Below, piece after piece: positions 59,727 to 64,000 of a DNA stretch of 64,000 nucleotides. The notes beneath the pieces are model-generated. The model was not told the origin of the DNA. It saw nothing but the letters and a program-made list of their open reading frames with translations, and did not search any database. A program made the position numbers and the translations under genes. Each line of letters opens with the position of its first letter. Position 1 is the stretch's first letter. The stretch comes from Mycobacterium sp. 852013-51886_SCH5428379. GTDB taxonomy: Bacteria > Actinomycetota > Actinomycetes > Mycobacteriales > Mycobacteriaceae. Location of the stretch: the NCBI RefSeq assembly GCF_001665575.1, contig NZ_LZSU01000007.1, positions 1 through 64,000 of the forward strand, written 5' to 3'.

Positions 59727-61259
59727 ATGCCGGAGCTGTCGGACACCTCTGCGATGGCGGTCGAGCGCAGTTGCGCGCTGACCGCCGTCGCGCTGAGCGA
59801 CCGCCGCCGCAGTGGGGCGCGGTTGGTGACCGGCAGCAATCGCGGTTTCTCGCTGAGCTCGTCATTGGACACGGTGTACGTCCCTTACCCCATCCCCTAC
59901 CGGGACTGGAATCGCCGCACCCTGAGCTGCGGTGTGGCACTGCAGTGCGCACCGTCGAAAGAACGTCTGGCCGATTACCGGCTGGGCGAGCTCTCGACGC
60001 GGGAACTGCTCGCGCTCCATCGGGTCGAAGCGCAGGTGGCAGCCGGGTGGGTGTCCCGCCACTGGCCCGGACTGATGCGGGAGATCCGGCGCCTCCTGCC
60101 CGAACTCGACATCGTCGGCGACGAACTGGACGCCGAGGACATGCTGGACCGGGCGATCGCGCTGGCGCGTACCAACCGTCCGCTGGCAACGGACCCGCTC
60201 ACGGGCAGACTGCCAGCTTCTCATACTGCGCCACAGGGAATCTCGGACAGATTGCGCCGGTCGTTCGGCCGGATGCCGTGGACGACCACCCAGAAACGAC
60301 GCCCACAGCCTTACTCGGTACCCGTCGGCGGCGACGGCGGTGTGCGCAACCCCAACCTGCCCCCGCCGAGTCGGCCGCAGGACAACGACGCCGACGTCAC
60401 CCCCGAGCACCGGCCCGGCATTCCGTATCCGGAGTGGAACGCGTGGAACCAGAGCTTCCTGCGCGACCACGTCGCGGTGCTCGAACGCGTCCACCGCACC
60501 GAGAAACGGCATCCCGACGCCGTATCGGCCGGACTGCGCCGGTATTTCGAGGAACACACCCATCGGGCGATGCGGAACCGGCTGGAGGACGGGTCGGATC
60601 TCGACGTCGACCAGTACGTCGGCCACTACACCGACCTGCTCACCGGGATGGCGCCCGAACCCCGGGTGTTCCGCGAACTGCTGCCGAGCAGCCGCGACGT
60701 CACGACCGCGCTACTGCTCGACGGCAGCTCGTCGCTCGGTGTGCAGGGCGGGCGGATCTTCCAGCTGGAGTTGGCCTGCGCGGACGCACTCTCAAAGGCG
60801 ATGACCGCCGCCCGCGAACGGCACGGAATCTTCGTGTTCACCGGCAACACCCGCCACCGGGTGGAGGTGAACTGCCTCAAGGGTTTCGAGGATCGTCGCT
60901 TCGTCCCACCCGGGAAGCTGGGACTCCGCACCGGCGGATACACGCGGCTGGGCGCGCCGCTGCGCCACCTGACCCGCCGACTGCTCGACCAGCCATCGGA
61001 ACGGCGCCTGCTCATTGTGATCGGCGACGGCATGATCTCCGACGAGGGCTACGAGGGACGGTACGCATGGGCTGATGCGGCTCACGCCGTCGAGGAGGCC
61101 GAGGACGCCGGCGTCGCGATGTACTACGTCGGAGTCGGCCCGGCCAGGGTCGACCCGCTGCCGGAGGTCTTCGGATCACGCCGCTCCCAACGCATCCGAC
61201 GGGTGGAGGAACTCCCCCGCGTCCTGGCCCACGTCCACAGAGAACTGGTGGCGGTATGA
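59727..61259 (+). CDS. NorD/CbbO-type VWA protein
   Basis: A 510-residue cytosolic protein with a C-terminal von Willebrand A domain. The MIDAS motif is LLLDGSSSLGV (Asp332, Ser334, Ser336), with a Thr in GGYTRLGAPLR and a third loop in IGDGMISDEGYEGRYAWADAAHAVEEAEDAG. This YEGRY...A..AV.EA..AG pattern is that of NorD, the partner of NorQ in maturing nitric-oxide reductase. The N-terminal 300 residues are divergent. Its stop overlaps the ATPase ATG (ATGA), the usual pairing of the two subunits. Confidence 0.88.
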   Translation: MPELSDTSAMAVERSCALTAVALSDRRRSGARLVTGSNRGFSLSSSLDTVYVPYPIPYRDWNRRTLSCGVALQCAPSKERLADYRLGELSTRELLALHRVEAQVAAGWVSRHWPGLMREIRRLLPELDIVGDELDAEDMLDRAIALARTNRPLATDPLTGRLPASHTAPQGISDRLRRSFGRMPWTTTQKRRPQPYSVPVGGDGGVRNPNLPPPSRPQDNDADVTPEHRPGIPYPEWNAWNQSFLRDHVAVLERVHRTEKRHPDAVSAGLRRYFEEHTHRAMRNRLEDGSDLDVDQYVGHYTDLLTGMAPEPRVFRELLPSSRDVTTALLLDGSSSLGVQGGRIFQLELACADALSKAMTAARERHGIFVFTGNTRHRVEVNCLKGFEDRRFVPPGKLGLRTGGYTRLGAPLRHLTRRLLDQPSERRLLIVIGDGMISDEGYEGRYAWADAAHAVEEAEDAGVAMYYVGVGPARVDPLPEVFGSRRSQRIRRVEELPRVLAHVHRELVAV

Positions 61260-62056
61260 CAGACAGCACGTACTACGCCATCGGCAACGAGGTCCGGCTG
61301 TTCGAGCAGTCCTATCGTCGACGCCTTCCGGTGATGCTCACCGGACCCACCGGATGCGGCAAGACCCGACTGGTCGAGCACATGGGTGCACTGCTGGGCA
61401 GACCCGTCGTCACCATCAGCTGCCACGACGATCTGACCAGTTCCGATCTCGTGGGCCGGTTCATGGTGACCGGCGGGGACGTCGTCTGGGCCGACGGACC
61501 GCTGACGCGGGCGGTGAAGGACGGCGCCATCTGCTACCTCGACGAGGTGGTGGAGGCCAGGCACGACTCACTGGCCGTCCTGCACTCGCTGACCGATCAC
61601 CGGCGCAGCCTCTACGTGGACCGGGCGGGCGAAGTCGTCGCTGCGCCCGAGACGTTCATGCTGGTCTCCTCGTACAACCCGGCCTACCGCAGCTCGCTGA
61701 AAGACCTCAAACCGTCGTTCCGGCAACGCTTCGTCACGCTGCCGATGCACTATCTACCGCCCGAGCGGGAGGCCGAGGTCATCGTCGCCGAGACCGGTGT
61801 GGACCCCGACTCCGCGCACCGGCTGGTGCGCTGTGCCGTCGCCATCCGCACCGCCGACGAGGTGTTCCATTTCGAACCGCCGTCCACCCGGGTGCTCGTC
61901 ACCGCGGCCCACCTGATCGCCGCAGGCGCAACGGAACTGGAGGCGGCACAGGCATGCATCCTGGCCCCGCTGTCCAGCGACGGCGCCATCGGCGATGGTC
62001 TGCGCGAAATCGCTGCGGCCGCACTGTCCGACGCCGACACCGGCTCGAGTCGTTAG
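61256..62056 (+). CDS. NorQ/CbbQ-type MoxR AAA+ ATPase
   Basis: A 266-residue AAA+ ATPase. Walker A GPTGCGKT at residues 30-37 and Walker B ICYLDEV at about 92-98, then LVSSYNPAYRSSLKDLKPSFRQRFV with sensor 1 and the arginine finger, and a C-terminal lid. The segments YYAIGNEVRLFEQS, CHDDLTSSDLVGRF and WADGPLTRAVKDGAICYLDEVVEARHDS are typical of NorQ/CbbQ, which remodel cNOR or Rubisco with NorD/CbbO. Neither client enzyme is encoded in the window. Confidence 0.93.
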   Translation: MTDSTYYAIGNEVRLFEQSYRRRLPVMLTGPTGCGKTRLVEHMGALLGRPVVTISCHDDLTSSDLVGRFMVTGGDVVWADGPLTRAVKDGAICYLDEVVEARHDSLAVLHSLTDHRRSLYVDRAGEVVAAPETFMLVSSYNPAYRSSLKDLKPSFRQRFVTLPMHYLPPEREAEVIVAETGVDPDSAHRLVRCAVAIRTADEVFHFEPPSTRVLVTAAHLIAAGATELEAAQACILAPLSSDGAIGDGLREIAAAALSDADTGSSR

Positions 62057-62071
62057 GGAAAGGGGGCCACC

Positions 62072-62203
62072 ATGGTCGATCAGCAGGAACGCAAGCGCAA
62101 GCGGGCGCTCATCGTCGTCCAGATCGTCATCTACGGATTCCTGCTGACGATGTTCCTCATCCAGCTGTACATGTCCTTCGCCCGGGGGTGGTGGGATCTG
62201 TGA
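62072..62203 (+). CDS. 43-residue single-span membrane peptide
   Basis: Translating the ATG at 62072 (GGGAAAGGGGG upstream) gives 43 residues: a Lys/Arg-rich start MVDQQERKRKRALIVV, one helix and a FARGWWDL end. The positively charged N-terminus implies N-in, C-out topology. Its TGA overlaps the GTG of the second paralogous membrane protein, as expected for a coupled subunit. Confidence 0.7.
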   Translation: MVDQQERKRKRALIVVQIVIYGFLLTMFLIQLYMSFARGWWDL

Positions 62204-62928
62204 AAGTTCCCTCGCTGCGGCGTGGTTCGGCAGACAAGCCGCCGCCGGTCGCGGCCACCGGACCGAGCCTCGAGGAACACCACGAGCAGTCGCGCCTGGC
62301 ACAGCGGCGTGCGGACAAGTGGATGATCGTCGGCGCGGCGCTGATGGGGATGTGGGCGCCCGGCCTGATCGGCTTCCCGATCTTCATGCGCGGTGTGTGG
62401 TTGCAACGCCAGGCGCAATTGGCCGGGATGTCGGTGCGGCCGATGATCGTGACGCTGATCGGCTACCTGGTGCTCATCGACGGGATGCTCAACAGCCTCG
62501 GCTGGGCGCTGGACATGGTCGGCAACCACACGCTGATCAACCGCGTCCTGATGGTCGGCTGGGGCAACATGTTCGACGCCGGCTACTTCTGGCACTACAA
62601 CGAGCTGTGGGTCGGTGGTTCGGGCGCCCCCGGCGAGAAGGCGTACGTCATCGGCCTGATCCTCACGGTGTTCTCGATGCGGGTCGCCGCCGCCATCGGC
62701 TTCCTGCAGATGAAGCGCTGGGGACATCAGTGGATGATCGTCACCTGCTGGATGGGCATCGTCATCTGGTGCGCCTACGTACTCAACATGACCATGTACG
62801 CCGACGTCCGCTACGCCGGCGTGGTGTTCCCGGTGATCGGTTGGTGGCTCTACGACATCTTCTACATCACCCCGTTCCTCGCGATTCCGTATCTCCACAC
62901 GGTGAACCGCGAAATCTTCACCGACTGA
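62200..62928 (+). CDS. Multi-pass membrane protein B of the NorQ/NorD-type cluster
   Basis: A 242-residue paralogue of protein A. The first 40 residues differ (Pro-rich, cytoplasmic), and the rest aligns end to end, with near identity from [17 protein letters not shown] to the C-terminus. His132, Glu135, His176 and His233 correspond to the conserved polar residues of protein A. The GTG at 62200 overlaps the small-peptide TGA. The longer open frame upstream (to 61075) covers the ATPase in another frame and is not coding. The two paralogues may form a heteromeric complex. Confidence 0.78.
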   Translation: MKVPSLRRGSADKPPPVAATGPSLEEHHEQSRLAQRRADKWMIVGAALMGMWAPGLIGFPIFMRGVWLQRQAQLAGMSVRPMIVTLIGYLVLIDGMLNSLGWALDMVGNHTLINRVLMVGWGNMFDAGYFWHYNELWVGGSGAPGEKAYVIGLILTVFSMRVAAAIGFLQMKRWGHQWMIVTCWMGIVIWCAYVLNMTMYADVRYAGVVFPVIGWWLYDIFYITPFLAIPYLHTVNREIFTD

Positions 62929-62959
62929 CCCGGTTTCGCGAAAGGATCAGGAGAGGCCC

Positions 62960-63385
62960 GTGAGCGCACCGCAAACCACCGGCGATACGACCGAAGACCT
63001 GCCTCCGGGCACCACCCCGTACTACGCGCGCATGCACCGCTACATCAAGCGGGCGGTGCTGGTGTGCCTGGTGGCGCTCGTCATCGAAGGCGCTTTCACG
63101 CTGCCGTTCATGGCGGTGTACTACGGCTACCCGACTTTGAGCTTCACCGAGATCTGTAGCGAACTGCTCAAGGTGCGCTACTCCGACGACGCGCTCGAGT
63201 GCAAGGTGCCCTACCCGCCGCTGGGGCCGCCGGAGGGCGCCGAAGGCAAGGACACCGCCCAGGACGAGTGGGGCGTACAGCCGGTCCCGAAATACCACCG
63301 GCTCGGGTTCCGCGAACTGGTGCGCATCCATGAGGAGCGCGAAGCGCGCCAGGCCGCGGAACGTCAGGCCGGCCCGACGCCGTGA
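62960..63385 (+). CDS. Single-span accessory membrane protein
   Basis: A 141-residue protein with one membrane helix at about 29-55 ([21 protein letters not shown]), then a charged extramembrane part with two Cys (EICSEL and [13 protein letters not shown]) and a highly charged C-terminal helix ([15 protein letters not shown]). GTG start with AGGAGAGG upstream. Thirty-one base pairs after membrane protein B; probably the last member of the cluster. No family recognised. Confidence 0.7.
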   Translation: MSAPQTTGDTTEDLPPGTTPYYARMHRYIKRAVLVCLVALVIEGAFTLPFMAVYYGYPTLSFTEICSELLKVRYSDDALECKVPYPPLGPPEGAEGKDTAQDEWGVQPVPKYHRLGFRELVRIHEEREARQAAERQAGPTP

Positions 63386-63455
63386 GCGACGGTTCGGTCA
63401 TCCCCTGACGGGCCGAGTGGTACCCCGTAGTACCCTGGGCGAGTTCGCCGGGCAC

Positions 63456-63468
63456 GTCCTATTAGGAC
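63456..63468. promoter_or_regulatory. 13-bp palindrome upstream of the last gene
   Basis: GTCCTATTAGGAC has perfect 6-bp arms around one base. It lies 34 bp upstream of the following start codon in a 114-bp gap and could be an operator. No matching regulator is nearby. Confidence 0.35.
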
Positions 63469-63502
63469 CACCCGGTCGGCTGCAATACGGGGAGCGGCGG
63501 TG

Positions 63503-64000
63503 ATGGCGGCGGCTTGGTCGACTTACCTGCGGTCCGCTGCCCGCCACTACGAGTGGATCAGCGACTACCTGGCATCCCGAGGTATGACCACGGCCGTCCG
63601 GGCCATGATGGCCGGCATCGCGGGATCGCTGTCGATCTGCCTGTTCGTCCTGCTCCACTTCGACGGCCCGGTCAGCGATCTGCAGGCCGCTCTGACATGG
63701 ACCGCGATGGCCGGCGGCATCTTCGGTGTCGTGTTGTGGGCGTGGCGGTGGCCGACCCATTTTCAGTCGATCCTCTTCGCCGTCGTGTCCAACGCCTCCA
63801 TCGCGCTGTCGTGTCTGGCCTATCCGAATCCGCACGGGACGCTGGTGGGAAGCGTGTCGTTCGCGACGATGGCGGCCTACATCGCGTTCTTCCACTCGAC
63901 TGCCCTGGTCGTGTACAACTTCCTCGTCACCACGGCGGTCGCCGTCAGCGCAGCGTGGCGGATCGCGCTGACCGGACACCCGGCGATGGGCATCGTCGAC
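63503..64000 (+). CDS. Membrane protein, probably the sensor half of a GGDEF protein; 3' end outside window
   Basis: Translation from the ATG at 63503 (GGGGAGCGG upstream; GTG at 63500 also possible) gives 166 residues to the window edge with no stop. It begins MAAAWSTYLRSAARHYEWI, followed by about five to six membrane helices (SLSICLFVLLHF, GGIFGVVLWAW, ILFAVVSNASIALSCLA, TMAAYIAFFHSTALVVYNFLVTTAVAV). From memory this resembles the N-terminal membrane part of mycobacterial GGDEF diguanylate cyclases, but the catalytic domain is not in the window. Confidence 0.55.
   Translation, partial: MAAAWSTYLRSAARHYEWISDYLASRGMTTAVRAMMAGIAGSLSICLFVLLHFDGPVSDLQAALTWTAMAGGIFGVVLWAWRWPTHFQSILFAVVSNASIALSCLAYPNPHGTLVGSVSFATMAAYIAFFHSTALVVYNFLVTTAVAVSAAWRIALTGHPAMGIVD

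Noticed and set aside
58828..62928. Identification of the paralogous membrane proteins as AmoC/PmoC or AlkB-like monooxygenases
   Set aside because: None of the recalled motifs (the multiple His boxes of AlkB, the PmoC/AmoC ligand pattern) is present, so no such label was given.
62934..62943. TTTCGCGAAA palindrome between membrane protein B and the accessory protein
   Set aside because: Only 10 bp and inside an operon gap of 31 bp; likely chance.
1..64000. CRISPR arrays, insertion sequences, prophage, rRNA
   Set aside because: No regularly spaced repeats, transposase or integrase motifs, phage structural genes or rRNA sequence were seen by reading both strands.

Overview
The window is GC-rich actinobacterial chromosome and almost certainly comes from a rapidly growing mycobacterium (Mycolicibacterium-like). 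The clues are a 13E12/DUF222 HNH gene behind a mycobacterial LexA box, LigD and a PAKK-tailed Ku like those of M. smegmatis, a SigK/RskA pair, an 18-kDa-antigen-type Hsp20 behind a CIRCE element, an F420-dependent LLM oxidoreductase, a KstR-type operator, paired heteromeric-type FadE proteins, and several starts that look leaderless. No insertion sequence, prophage, CRISPR array or rRNA was seen. One tRNA (Arg, CCT) is present.

Layout. 1-8.4 kb: a truncated 13E12 HNH gene, then a leftward operon (benzoylformate-decarboxylase-like enzyme, Pro1 tautomerase, GlcD-type FAD oxidase with an extra GlcE-like tail, secreted hydrolase) that probably degrades a 2-hydroxy acid, with a divergent large LuxR-type ATPase regulator. 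8.4-20.6 kb: the NHEJ pair LigD and Ku, separated by a frameshifted DUF559 gene between two related palindromes and by a complete polyol module (SorC-type regulator and ABC importer leftward, polyol dehydrogenase and PfkB kinase rightward, around a perfect 20-bp palindrome). Ku is translationally coupled to the kinase. 20.6-30 kb: a KstR-box SDR/DapB-like pair, three small secreted proteins in tandem, an Nramp transporter, a GGCT/poly-gamma-glutamate hydrolase fusion, a pared-down SigK locus (DUF1365, sigK, rskA), a carboxylate-amine ligase and an F420 oxidoreductase. 30-35 kb: tRNA-Arg, small membrane ORFs, DUF4189, GAF-ANTAR, Hsp20, cupin, BKACE and VOC genes.

35-57 kb is a large catabolic island: a 12-gene leftward operon with mostly overlapping stop/start codons (SDR, Rieske oxygenase, Baeyer-Villiger-type monooxygenase, SDR, CaiB CoA-transferase, two FadE pairs, Gfo/Idh oxidoreductase, TPP lyase, aldehyde dehydrogenase) diverging from a rightward operon (SMP-30-like propeller, GntR/UTRA regulator, two acyl-CoA ligases, SDR, NAD(P)-binding protein). 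Two related candidate operators lie between them. The gene set fits oxygenation, lactone formation and opening, CoA activation and beta-oxidation of an alicyclic or branched acid, but the substrate cannot be read from sequence.

57-63.4 kb is the most novel part: a TetR regulator and a rightward operon encoding two very similar multi-pass membrane proteins, two tiny single-span proteins, a NorD-type VWA protein, a NorQ/CbbQ-type AAA+ ATPase and a small accessory membrane protein. NorQ/NorD pairs mature metalloenzymes, but no known client enzyme is encoded here. I propose that the paralogous membrane proteins form an undescribed metal-dependent membrane enzyme matured by the ATPase/VWA pair. 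The window ends inside a membrane protein that is probably the sensor half of a GGDEF protein.
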